Shown: one piece after another, positions 22,838 through 30,974 of the stretch
Layout of the letters: each line of letters opens with the position of its first letter
Position numbering within the stretch: position 1 is the stretch's first letter
Source: an uncultured Anaeroplasmataceae bacterium
Lineage (GTDB): Bacteria; Bacillota_I; Bacilli_A; Acholeplasmatales; Anaeroplasmataceae
Reading direction: 5' to 3'
DNA: 35,875 nucleotides
Assembly (NCBI GenBank): GCA_934229785.1
Contig: CAKQEA010000020.1
Coordinates: 1-35,875 of the forward strand
Made by a program: the position numbers and the translations under genes
Notes under the pieces: generated by a model
What the model saw: only the letters and a program-made list of their open reading frames with translations
Databases searched by the model: none
What the model was told of the DNA's origin: nothing

Positions 22838-24024
22838 AAAGAAAATTTTTAGTAGGGGCATTACTTACAGTTTTATTTTTAACGTCCTGCTCATCAGATA
22901 TTATTTCCATTAATAAGCCAAATAATAAAGCAAATAATAGTGATATTTCTGATAGTAATAATAGTTCAAATAATACTATCTCAACTAAATCATTTTATAA
23001 AGCAATGCCATTAATTTATACAGAAGATGATTATAAATCACCTAATAATATTGAGGAGGCGATTTTAAATGTTTCTTCATTTTCTGATTTAAATGCGGTT
23101 GAGATTAATATTTATGAAAATAATAAGATATCTGGCTATGGTTCTGGTGTCATCTATAATTATGATGAAAAAGAAAAGTTTTATTATGTATTAACAAATA
23201 CTCATGTTATATCTGAGGCTTCAAAAATTGAGGTAAAAACTTCACTTGAAACAGTTGATGCTGAAATTGTTGGTTATTCATCAAATCAAGATGTTGGTGT
23301 TGTTAGATTTAAATCAAATAATACTTATAATTTAGTTAAAATTAGTAAAGATGAAGCTGTGAAAAAGGGATTATATGTTGTTGCAGTAGGAACACCTATT
23401 TCAACTAAGTATTTTAATAACTTAAGTGTTGGCAATATATCAAACATATCAGATTCGGAAATAAAGCATACAGCAAGCTTAAATTCTGGAAATAGTGGTG
23501 GACCATTATACAATTTAAGTTGTGAGCTTGTAGGATTAAATAATTCTAAGATATCAGGCTCAACATCAAGTGGCGCATCAATTGAGGATATGTATTTTGC
23601 AGTTTCTATATCAGCAATAGAAGAGGGAATTTCAGATATTAATCGAGTTGTGCTTGGTGTTTCATCATATTTGATATCTCAAATTAAAGATTATTCAAGC
23701 TATAGTAATTATGAAGCATATTCACTTGATAAAACCAGAAAAGGTGAAGGCGTAGTTAATCAAGCATCATGGAATAAGTTTGTTGAACTTAATAAGAAGT
23801 TACCAGATGGTGTTGTTGATGGACTTTACGTTTCTGAAATTACTAGTGGTTCTGTAGCAGAAGGGAAAATTTTAGTTGATGATATAATAATTGAAGCCGA
23901 TGGAGTAAGCTTAAAGAAATTTGCTGATTTAAAGAAAATTTTGGATAAAAAGGCACATGGTGATATAATAAGCTTAAAGCTTTATAGAAATAAAGAATTA
24001 AAAGATGTTGAAGTAACACTATAG
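22834..24024 (+). CDS. HtrA/DegP-like trypsin-fold serine protease, lipoprotein with PDZ domain
   Basis: 396 residues, an extracytoplasmic protease expected to act on misfolded surface proteins. A lipoprotein signal ends at LTSC with Cys19. A Ser/Asn-rich linker (about 20-55) precedes the protease domain with the triad His124 (TNTHV), Asp153 (SNQDVGV) and Ser221 (NSGNSGGP). A C-terminal PDZ domain follows (about 320-396, GLYVSEI-SGSVAEG and LKKILDKK). ATGA overlap with cca makes it the fourth gene of this operon. Family membership and catalytic competence are clear; substrates are not known. Confidence 0.92.
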   Translation: MKRKFLVGALLTVLFLTSCSSDIISINKPNNKANNSDISDSNNSSNNTISTKSFYKAMPLIYTEDDYKSPNNIEEAILNVSSFSDLNAVEINIYENNKISGYGSGVIYNYDEKEKFYYVLTNTHVISEASKIEVKTSLETVDAEIVGYSSNQDVGVVRFKSNNTYNLVKISKDEAVKKGLYVVAVGTPISTKYFNNLSVGNISNISDSEIKHTASLNSGNSGGPLYNLSCELVGLNNSKISGSTSSGASIEDMYFAVSISAIEEGISDINRVVLGVSSYLISQIKDYSSYSNYEAYSLDKTRKGEGVVNQASWNKFVELNKKLPDGVVDGLYVSEITSGSVAEGKILVDDIIIEADGVSLKKFADLKKILDKKAHGDIISLKLYRNKELKDVEVTL

Positions 24025-24037
24025 GAGGAAAATAATA

Positions 24038-24712
24038 ATGGAAATTACAAAGGTTACACACACATTCTCAATTTTTGGTAATTTTATGATGTTATCAGGA
24101 TCTGAGGATTTATTAAAAAAGACATTTAATAGTTTTGAATGTAAAATTGATGAGGAAAGATTACAACCAGGAATGATGAGCAAGCGTTATGTTTTTAGAA
24201 ATAAAAATTTAGCTATTGCTATTCGTGCATTTAGAATTGATTTAGAATATGCATTTGTTGATGAGAATGATAATCAACAGGAATTTGTTGAATTTGTTGA
24301 AAATGTTTGTGTTCTTCTTGATGGCATAGGTGCTACTAAAGGATCAAGAATTGCTGTATCAACTGTTGAATTTGGAGATAATACAAATAACAAGCTAGTT
24401 ACTAAATGTAATGATTTATTTAATATAAATAATTTATTTGGTAAATCATCAAAGGAATTCAGTTTACGTTTAAATCATATCACAACTTTATTAAATGAAG
24501 AGTTTAATTCAGTAGTATTGATTCAAGATGGAAGAATTACAAATAATAAGACAAAAGAACAAAAGGATGTATTATTCTTCAATAAGGATATTAATTCATT
24601 AATGACAAATCATGATGAAAGATTTGAAGTTAAAAATTGTGGTAAATATCTATCAGATTTACTATTAGAGGTTGAAGATAGAAATAAATTGTTAATTGAA
24701 ATGTTTGATTAA
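24038..24712 (+). CDS. Protein of unknown function, last gene of the relQ operon
   Basis: 224 residues, no signal peptide or membrane segment. It is composed of alternating strands and helices, with a conserved-looking core GSRIAVSTVEFGD and an end FFNKDINSL...LLLEVEDRNKLLIEMFD. The end, a D-IN strand followed by helices, faintly recalls TIGR04255-type proteins, but I do not claim it. AGGAGG overlaps the stop of the protease gene, so translation is linked. It may belong to the stress-related functions of this operon; that is inference only. Confidence 0.7.
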   Translation: MEITKVTHTFSIFGNFMMLSGSEDLLKKTFNSFECKIDEERLQPGMMSKRYVFRNKNLAIAIRAFRIDLEYAFVDENDNQQEFVEFVENVCVLLDGIGATKGSRIAVSTVEFGDNTNNKLVTKCNDLFNINNLFGKSSKEFSLRLNHITTLLNEEFNSVVLIQDGRITNNKTKEQKDVLFFNKDINSLMTNHDERFEVKNCGKYLSDLLLEVEDRNKLLIEMFD

Positions 24713-24722
24713 TTACAATTAA

Positions 24723-24783
24723 AAAAAGCACTAGGATTATGTTTACTTTAGTAAAGATGTAAACTTAAATCCTAGTGCTTTTT
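24723..24783 (+). terminator. Long bipartite terminator hairpin of the relQ operon
   Basis: AAAAAGCACTAGGATT (24723-24738) pairs perfectly with AATCCTAGTGCTTTTT (24768-24783). Inside it GTTTAC/GTAAAC and CTTT/AAAG can pair too, giving a hairpin of about 60 bases with few unpaired positions. Confidence 0.85.
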
Positions 24784-24785
24784 AT

Positions 24786-24832
24786 TATAAAAAATATTCT
24801 AAAATTTTATGAGTAACAATCTTAGAATATTT
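24786..24832 (-). terminator. Terminator of the minus-strand UDP-sugar pyrophosphorylase gene
   Basis: On the minus strand AAATATTCTAA (24832-24822) and TTAGAATATTT (24802-24792) pair over 11 bases, followed by T-rich sequence. Confidence 0.75.
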
Positions 24833-24839
24833 CACTTTC

Positions 24840-26057
24840 TTAAATTTCAATATTATTTTTTACTAATAATACTCTTGCTGAATCAACAGAGTCAACTCCA
24901 TGAAGATTTTTTACAGGGGCAAATTCCTTATTTCTATCAACCTCAAATGGAAGACAAGAATTCATCATTCTAATCATATCTAAAACAAATGTTTCTGATT
25001 TATAGGCATTAGGCTCTGAAGGTGTAACCATATTTCCATTATCATCCATATATGGAAATTTTTTATTTGCCTTATATACTGGGAATGTTGAATTTGCTGT
25101 TCTAAGTAATGCATCAAAGTCAAATAAATAGTTAAGTATAACTCCAAAGTTATATAAATATTCACCATTTTCATCTTTAGCATATCGTAATTCATCTGTA
25201 AGTTCAATATATTCAGTGATTGATGGATGATTATTTGCAAGACAAATTACACCGACCTTTTCATTTACATCAACTTTTCTTACAACTTTTGCGCCACACT
25301 CACAATTATGATTAACAGTAGCACCTAAGAATACTGGGTCTGCCATTTTTTGTAATACATTATCAACTGCGTAAACATTAAAATATTTTATGTTTTTTTC
25401 TTTACAAAAATCTACAAGGCCGCAATTAATCATTGATAAGAACCAACCACCATTTCCATTAGGAGCAGAGGCAGGGGTGTATTTATTAGTAAGTAAAACC
25501 TTACCTGATTTATCAGTTACAGGAAATTCATCTTGAATAAAGAATTTGATATAATCCTTATTATAACCAAAATAATTCTTTTTAGCTAAAAAATCCTTTG
25601 TTGCTAAATCATTTATAGGAGAAGTCATAATAAATAAATATATCCAACTACCACATTCATGCACAACCTGTAGAAGAGTATTTATTTGACATTCAAAAAT
25701 ATATAATTCCTTGTTAATACCAATATTATACATTCCCTTTGGATTTTCACTACCTAGTCTAGATCCCATACCTCCAGCAAGAAGAATACAGGCAAGCTTT
25801 CCTTCATTTAATAGTTTCAAGCCTAATTTTAAATCACTATCATATTCATCTTTTATTTCATCTAATGTTAATGTTTTAATTGGTGCAATTTCCTCACTAG
25901 ATTTAGTTGATCCATTCATATTTAAAACTGAAAAATCTGTAACTTCAATTTTATGAAGAAGTTCTTTTTTTTCATTTTCATTTAATTCATCATACCATTT
26001 TAATAAATGTAATTGATTAATTTTAGTTAATTTTTCTTTTGCTTCATTATAATTCAT
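24840..26057 (-). CDS. UDP-sugar pyrophosphorylase, eukaryotic-type UDPGP family
   Basis: Forms a UDP-sugar from UTP and a sugar 1-phosphate (glucose or N-acetylglucosamine). 405 residues. The nucleotide-binding motif CILLAGGMGSRLGSENPKGMY belongs to the UDPGP/UAP family rather than to bacterial GalU or GlmU; its core is LAGGMGSRLG. Further matches are FFIQDEFPVTD, the APNGNGGWFLSM stretch, VDNVLQKMADPVFLG and NFGVILNYLF. Which sugar is used cannot be decided from sequence by eye. The start follows GAGGTGTGA. Only 47 bases separate it from the Nudix gene, so it is probably the last gene of the tmcAL operon. Confidence 0.9.
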   Translation of the reverse strand: MNYNEAKEKLTKINQLHLLKWYDELNENEKKELLHKIEVTDFSVLNMNGSTKSSEEIAPIKTLTLDEIKDEYDSDLKLGLKLLNEGKLACILLAGGMGSRLGSENPKGMYNIGINKELYIFECQINTLLQVVHECGSWIYLFIMTSPINDLATKDFLAKKNYFGYNKDYIKFFIQDEFPVTDKSGKVLLTNKYTPASAPNGNGGWFLSMINCGLVDFCKEKNIKYFNVYAVDNVLQKMADPVFLGATVNHNCECGAKVVRKVDVNEKVGVICLANNHPSITEYIELTDELRYAKDENGEYLYNFGVILNYLFDFDALLRTANSTFPVYKANKKFPYMDDNGNMVTPSEPNAYKSETFVLDMIRMMNSCLPFEVDRNKEFAPVKNLHGVDSVDSARVLLVKNNIEI

Positions 26058-26104
26058 TATTTCACACCTCGCTTTGAAATTATATCACTTGTGAGTATAA
26101 ATGT

Positions 26105-26596
26105 CTATTTTTTCAAGTGATTTTTATAAAAATTTTCTAAAAATTTACTTGCTAGACTATTTTTAGCAATGTTTATTCTTGCATCATCAATATCAAACCA
26201 TTCGTAAGAATCGATTTCATAGTTTTTAATTACAAATTCATCACTTACAATAACACCAAAATTTATCATTAGGGTGTTTGATTTTTCAAAATATTCAGTT
26301 TTATTAAAGATTAGCTTTATTGCATCAAGCGATGTTTCTTCCTTTAATTCTCTTATACATGCATCCTCAGCAGATTCACCTTTATTTATATATCCAGCTA
26401 CTAAAATAAATCTATTTTTGTTATATTGTTTAATTAATAATATTTTGCTCATATCTTTATTCATAACAATCATAGAAACAGCAGTAGAATAGATTGGAAA
26501 TCTAAATTGGTTACACGAAGTACAAAAACTTATTATTCCTTCATGCTCAAGCTCTTTATATATGAGCTTTGTTCCACATTCATAACAATATTTCAT
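26105..26596 (-). CDS. Nudix hydrolase with N-terminal zinc ribbon
   Basis: Hydrolyses a nucleoside-diphosphate derivative. 163 residues. The zinc ribbon has CYECG and FCTSC (four Cys). The Nudix box is GYINKGESAEDACIRELKEE followed by TSL; the last Gly-type position is Ser but the catalytic Glu residues are intact. The combination of ribbon and box is like NudC/NADH pyrophosphatases, but the SQPWPFPxS motif of NudC is absent, so the substrate is uncertain. ATGA overlap with tmcAL. Confidence 0.88.
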   Translation of the reverse strand: MKYCYECGTKLIYKELEHEGIISFCTSCNQFRFPIYSTAVSMIVMNKDMSKILLIKQYNKNRFILVAGYINKGESAEDACIRELKEETSLDAIKLIFNKTEYFEKSNTLMINFGVIVSDEFVIKNYEIDSYEWFDIDDARINIAKNSLASKFLENFYKNHLKK

Positions 26597-27687
26597 AATG
26601 TAATTGGTCCTTTTTGTTCTTGTTTAAAAGTATTTGTATTATATATATGATCTAATATTTTAGTTGCTCTTAGTTCAATATCTAAAGCCTTATTTATGTT
26701 GTTTTTTATGTTAGTATAAATATTTATATTTTTTTTATTCAAAGCTAAATATTCCTGCCCCTTTAAAGAATAGCCTAATACTCGGATAAAATCAATTTCA
26801 CCCAAATTATTCATTTCATTCTTTTCGATATTAAAAAGTATGTAATATAGCATTCTTTGAATTCTTGAACGGGTATATCTTTTAGAAACTAAGCTGTTTA
26901 TAAATTCGTCTAATGAGCTAAAATCGTTAATTTTTAAAAGTCTATTTTCAATACCTTCATCAACAAAAAAGATATTTTTTAATTCGTAAGGCTTTGATGA
27001 TAATATTTTATATTTTAAATAAGGAAATATTTTATCATCTGTTCTAACATCTTTATACTTTGACACATAGCTAGGAGTATATTTTTCAATTAGATTTAAA
27101 TTATTTCTAATTGCTAAAGCAGAAGCTATATTATCATTATTTGGATTTAAATCTAGGTAATCTGAGGCAATTCTTTTAATTGTTGAAAGCTTAATATTAT
27201 AATTATAATCCTTAATTGCCTTATAATAGGCTAGACCTAATTGGTCATTACTTTTAAAATTAACAAATTTTGATGTGGCAGCTTTATATGAAATGCCAGA
27301 TTCCATTAATTTTTTTATCTCACTTTCATTATTTTTAAGTGTTTTATATGCAAATTCATAAATTGAATCATCATTTTCTTCACTACCAATAACTATTTCA
27401 TCAACTCCAATTAAATTTAAAAGCATAACTGAATTTTTAGCAAATATATCAGCTCGTTGCATAGAATAAACGAGCGGCAATTCAATTACTAAATCAACTG
27501 ATGAAGCAAGTGCTTGTTTTGTTTTAATAAACTTATCAAATAAAGAAACATTTCCTCTCATTGTCATATTTGATGACATTACAGCAATTAATATATCAGC
27601 CTTAGTTTTTTTTCTAACCTCAATAATATGATGTAGATGTCCGTTATGTAACGGATTATATTCTACAATAATTCCAACTATTTTCAT
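26593..27687 (-). CDS. tmcAL: tRNA(Met) cytidine acetate ligase
   Basis: Acetylates the wobble cytidine of elongator tRNA-Met using acetate and ATP. 364 residues, slightly short for the family. The N-terminal motif GIIVEYNPLHNGHLHH is the nucleotidyltransferase-like HxGH site; ELPLVYSMQRADIFAKNSV, GVDEIVIGSEE and the C-terminal RIQRMLYYILF stretch match the family known before as YlbM. Short leader; GGTGAG precedes the start. Confidence 0.92.
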   Translation of the reverse strand: MKIVGIIVEYNPLHNGHLHHIIEVRKKTKADILIAVMSSNMTMRGNVSLFDKFIKTKQALASSVDLVIELPLVYSMQRADIFAKNSVMLLNLIGVDEIVIGSEENDDSIYEFAYKTLKNNESEIKKLMESGISYKAATSKFVNFKSNDQLGLAYYKAIKDYNYNIKLSTIKRIASDYLDLNPNNDNIASALAIRNNLNLIEKYTPSYVSKYKDVRTDDKIFPYLKYKILSSKPYELKNIFFVDEGIENRLLKINDFSSLDEFINSLVSKRYTRSRIQRMLYYILFNIEKNEMNNLGEIDFIRVLGYSLKGQEYLALNKKNINIYTNIKNNINKALDIELRATKILDHIYNTNTFKQEQKGPITL

Positions 27688-27740
27688 AATCTCACCAAAA
27701 ATATTATATAATAGATTTTAAATATTTCATAATGAAATTA

Positions 27741-27769
27741 TTTTAAATGGGTAAATAATTGTGTATAAT
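27741..27769 (+). promoter_or_regulatory. Possible promoter of pepF
   Basis: TATAAT (27764-27769) with a weak TTTTAA (27741-27746) 17 bases upstream. The palindrome ATTTCAT-A-ATGAAAT (27724-27738) lies just before it in the divergent region with tmcAL. Confidence 0.4.
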
Positions 27770-27801
27770 ATTATTATAAATTAAATAGAAAGGAATTAAT
27801 T

Positions 27802-29562
27802 ATGAAAGATTGGAATTTAAAGTTAATTTATGAATCTAAGGAACTATGGCAGGAAGATTTAAAATCTTTAGATCAAGATATTTTAAAATATAATGAACTT
27901 AAGGGGCATCTTAATGAATTTGATGCTTTTAAGAACTACTCAAAATTAGATGAGGCTGTTGGTAAAAAAATTACTAAGCTTTATGTTTATGCTCATATGC
28001 AGCATGATTTAAATCAAAAGAGTGTTGAAGCAAGTGAAATGTATTCTTTAATTTATTCAAAGTATAATGAATACCAAACTGCAACATCTTGGATAAATCC
28101 TGAGCTTTTATCCATTGGTGAGGATAAGCTTTTAGATTTTTGTAAGGATGAAGAGCTATCTAAGCTAAAATTTAATATTTCTAAGCTTTTTTGTATGAAT
28201 AAATATGTCAAAGATGCTAAAACAGAAGAATTGATGAGTAATTATTCACAGGCATTAGGCGTTTATAATGATTTATATAATGATTTAAGTGTTGTAGATA
28301 ATAAATCACATAAATGTAAAATTTCAACTGGTGAGGTTTTAACACTTAATAGTTCTAATTTTAGAGTTTATCTTGAAACATTAGAAAATCAAGAAGATAG
28401 AAGAAAGGTTTTTGAAACTATTTTCAAATATTATTTTGATCATAAGGCTACATATGCATCAATTTATAATGGAATTATGCAAAGTGAACTTGCTGAATGT
28501 AAAAATAGAGGTTATGATAATATTTTAGAATCTCATTTATATCATAATAATATTGATAAGAATGTATTTTTATCTTTGATTGAAACTACAAGAAATAATA
28601 CTGCACCATTAAAAAAGTATTATGAATTAAGAAAAAAGTTCTTTAAGCTTGAAACTCTTCATACATATGATAGATTCTTATCATTTAGAAAGAGTAAGAC
28701 AGAATATAGTTATGAAAATGTAAAAAATATGGTAATTGATGCATGTAAATTTATGGGCGAAGATTTCCAAAATAAAGCTAAAAAGGTTTTAGAGGATGGA
28801 AGAGTTTCTGTTTATTCAAATGATGGTAAAACAACAGGTGGCTATTCAACATCTACCTATGAAAATGGTCCATTTATCTTATTAAACCATAATGATAGAT
28901 TAGATGATGCCTTCACAATTGCTCATGAGGCAGGACATTCAATTCATACACTATATGCAAACGAGTCTCAACCATTTGAAACAGCTGATTATGAAATATT
29001 TGTAGCTGAAATAGCTTCAACCTTTAATGAAGCTATGTTCTTAGATTATCTACTTAAAAATACCACTGATAAGGATGAACAAATTGTTTTACTTGAACAA
29101 GCAATTGATGGTTTGATTGCAACATTCTATCGCCAAACACTTTTTGCTAATTATGAGTATGAAGCACATAAGCTAGTTGAAAGCGGAATCCCTGTTAATG
29201 CTGATTCTTTATCTAATATTATGATTAAACTATATAATGATTATTATGGTATTGATCTAAATAATGAAAAATATAAAAAATATGTTTGGGCTTATATTCC
29301 TCATTTCTTCCATACTCCATTTTATGTTTATCAATATGCAACAAGTTATGCAGCAAGTATGGCAATTTATCAAAATGTTGTAAATAATGTTAGTGGTGCA
29401 AAAGAAAATTACATTAATATGCTAAAGATGGGTGGTAGTAATTATCCATTAGATATAGTTAAATCTAGTGGTGTTGATTTAACTAAGAGTGATACTTTCT
29501 TAGCAGTTGTTAAGAGATTAGATTCTTTAGTTGATAAGCTTAAGGATTTACTAGAGGAATAA
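27802..29562 (+). CDS. pepF: Oligoendopeptidase F
   Basis: A cytoplasmic M3-family zinc metallopeptidase that cuts short peptides. 586 residues, near the usual 600. The zinc site is HEAGH in the stretch FTIAHEAGHSIHTLY, and the downstream Glu ligand lies in EIFVAEIASTFNEAMF. The GFGHL-like domain with YASIYNGIMQSELAEC, and YQYATSYAASMAIYQ near the C-terminus, are typical. It is followed by the cysteine-synthase-like gene after one base, which suggests an operon reaching efp. Confidence 0.95.
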   Translation: MKDWNLKLIYESKELWQEDLKSLDQDILKYNELKGHLNEFDAFKNYSKLDEAVGKKITKLYVYAHMQHDLNQKSVEASEMYSLIYSKYNEYQTATSWINPELLSIGEDKLLDFCKDEELSKLKFNISKLFCMNKYVKDAKTEELMSNYSQALGVYNDLYNDLSVVDNKSHKCKISTGEVLTLNSSNFRVYLETLENQEDRRKVFETIFKYYFDHKATYASIYNGIMQSELAECKNRGYDNILESHLYHNNIDKNVFLSLIETTRNNTAPLKKYYELRKKFFKLETLHTYDRFLSFRKSKTEYSYENVKNMVIDACKFMGEDFQNKAKKVLEDGRVSVYSNDGKTTGGYSTSTYENGPFILLNHNDRLDDAFTIAHEAGHSIHTLYANESQPFETADYEIFVAEIASTFNEAMFLDYLLKNTTDKDEQIVLLEQAIDGLIATFYRQTLFANYEYEAHKLVESGIPVNADSLSNIMIKLYNDYYGIDLNNEKYKKYVWAYIPHFFHTPFYVYQYATSYAASMAIYQNVVNNVSGAKENYINMLKMGGSNYPLDIVKSSGVDLTKSDTFLAVVKRLDSLVDKLKDLLEE

Positions 29563-29563
29563 G

Positions 29564-30166
29564 ATGTTTTTAAAAAATGATAATATTTATAATTTTAAGG
29601 ATTATTTAAGTATTATATATCAAGAGGTAGATTATACATTATCAGTAGTTGATTTAAATAATATAAAAAATATTATTTTTGGTGGAGATATCAACTATGC
29701 TAAAGCTATAGCGTTAAAGGCAAATAAATTAAATTTAGGATTTTATGCTTGTATTTTAGATGATTCAAAAAAAGATGATATTAATTACTTAATTAATTTA
29801 GGTGCAAATATTATTAAAACTCCAGCTATTTTTAAAGCATTAGAGGCAGAAGAAATGGCAAGTGATATGCTAAATGATATAAGTGAAGCATACTTATATA
29901 AAATAGATAATAAGTATGCTTCAGACTTTTATTTTAATGTATTAGGTAGTAAAATAATGGCTGAGGTTAATGATTTAAAGTTTTTTCTTGTAACAAATAA
30001 AAATAAAAATTTACTAAATGGCTTATCAAGATTTTTTTTAAGGAAAACTGATGTTAAAATTATTTCCTTAAATTTTGAATTTGATTTGGCTGATGAGGTT
30101 TTATTTGATGATTTAGATAATGCTTTAAATAAGTATAATAAATTAGGTAAAACACTTATAGTGTAA
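29564..30166 (+). CDS. Degenerate cysteine-synthase-like (PLP fold type II) protein
   Basis: 200 residues. The central part aligns by pattern with cysteine synthases: IIFGGDINYAKAIALKA (about 37-53) for the substrate loop and helix TSGNTGIALAxVAA, DDINYLINLGANIIKT (71-86) for ERRKLLKALGAxLVLT, AEEMAS, and VTNKNKNLLNGLSRF (143-157) for GVGTGGTLTGVSRF. The substrate loop Ser/Asn-Gly residues and the Gly-rich phosphate loop are gone, and the N-terminal segment with the PLP lysine is missing. It cannot be an ordinary cysteine synthase. A structural or regulatory role is possible. It sits between pepF (one base after its stop) and efp (13 bases before it). Confidence 0.6.
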   Translation: MFLKNDNIYNFKDYLSIIYQEVDYTLSVVDLNNIKNIIFGGDINYAKAIALKANKLNLGFYACILDDSKKDDINYLINLGANIIKTPAIFKALEAEEMASDMLNDISEAYLYKIDNKYASDFYFNVLGSKIMAEVNDLKFFLVTNKNKNLLNGLSRFFLRKTDVKIISLNFEFDLADEVLFDDLDNALNKYNKLGKTLIV

Positions 30167-30179
30167 AAAGAGGTAAAAA

Positions 30180-30737
30180 ATGATTAAAGTAAATGATTTA
30201 AAAAATGGTGTTGTTATTGAATACGATGGTAAGCTAATGCAAATTATGGAATTTATGCATGTTTTGCAAAATAAGGTTGCTTATGTTCGCGTTAAAATGA
30301 AGGATTTAAGAACAGGCGCTGTTACAGAAACAGCTTTAAAAGGATCAGATTCTTCATTTAAAAGATGTTATATTGATAAGCGTCCTATGCAATATATCTA
30401 TTCTACATCAGATAATTATGTTTTTATGGATCAAGAAACATATGAACAGGTTGAAATTCCTGCAGATAGATTAAAATGGGAAAGTAATTTCTTAGCTGAG
30501 GGTATGGAAACTCAGGTTCAATTTTATGGCTCTGAAATTTTAAATGTAGTTTTACCTGATAAAATTGTTTGTAAGGTTAGTCAATGTGAGCCTGCAGTAA
30601 AGGGAGACACTAAGACAAATGCCTTGAAGGATTGCTTCTTAGAATCAGGCTTTTTAGTTAAGGTTCCTATGTTTGTTAATAAGGATGAAGATATAATTGT
30701 ATCAACTATTACAGGTGAATATGTTGGACGTGCTTAG
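30180..30737 (+). CDS. efp: Elongation factor P with altered modification loop
   Basis: Relieves ribosome stalling at polyproline stretches. 185 residues with the three beta domains of the family; the YIYSTSDNYVFMDQETYEQVEI stretch and the end, FVNKDEDIIVSTITGEYVGRA, are diagnostic (short motif YVFMDQETYEQ). The tip loop, usually HVKPGKGxAFVR, reads HVLQNKVAYVR, so it is one residue shorter and lacks Pro and both Gly; Lys32 is still there. In known species the loop Lys or Arg carries a modification. Gene starts after AGAGG, 13 bases after the preceding gene. Confidence 0.95.
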   Translation: MIKVNDLKNGVVIEYDGKLMQIMEFMHVLQNKVAYVRVKMKDLRTGAVTETALKGSDSSFKRCYIDKRPMQYIYSTSDNYVFMDQETYEQVEIPADRLKWESNFLAEGMETQVQFYGSEILNVVLPDKIVCKVSQCEPAVKGDTKTNALKDCFLESGFLVKVPMFVNKDEDIIVSTITGEYVGRA

Positions 30738-30740
30738 CTA

Positions 30741-30770
30741 AGGACTCATTTTTTGAGTTCTTTTCTTTTA
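30741..30770 (+). terminator. efp terminator
   Basis: AGGACTCA (30741-30748) pairs with TGAGTTCT (30754-30761) with one G-U, then TTTCTTTT. Confidence 0.85.
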
Positions 30771-30797
30771 ATAATAAATTAAATAATAAAGATTTTA

Positions 30798-30826
30798 TTG
30801 AATGTTATATATTTTTGTGGTATGAT
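30798..30826 (+). promoter_or_regulatory. pyr operon promoter
   Basis: TTGAAT (30798-30803), 17-base spacer, TATGAT (30821-30826). Confidence 0.65.
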
Positions 30827-30846
30827 TAGTTCGATAAAACTTTAAG

Positions 30847-30864
30847 ATAGTCCAGAGAGGCTAA
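30847..30864 (+). promoter_or_regulatory. PyrR-binding loop of the pyr attenuator
   Basis: TAGTCCAGAGAGGCTAAC matches the PyrR-binding consensus ARUCCNGNGAGGYU. It is held by an outer stem CTTTAA/TTAAAG. In known systems UMP/UTP-bound PyrR stabilises this anti-antiterminator and lets the downstream terminator form. Confidence 0.9.
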
Positions 30865-30929
30865 CAAGAATAACCAGGTTAATATTAAAGATTAAAATTT
30901 CTTATGAGATATTTGCATCTTGATACTAG

Positions 30930-30963
30930 TTTTCTAGTCCTTTTTGGCTAGAAAATTTTTTTT
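30930..30963 (+). terminator. PyrR-controlled attenuator terminator before pyrB
   Basis: TTTTCTAG-(T)-CC pairs with GG-CTAGAAAA (30930-30955), then eight T. It ends about 11 bases before the pyrB start and is the off-state of the attenuator. Confidence 0.9.
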
Positions 30964-30974
30964 GAGGTGAAAGT

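Noticed and set aside
24980..25240. Second-frame ORF inside the UDP-sugar pyrophosphorylase gene
   Set aside because: It overlaps a well-conserved coding region on the same strand and has a low-complexity translation.
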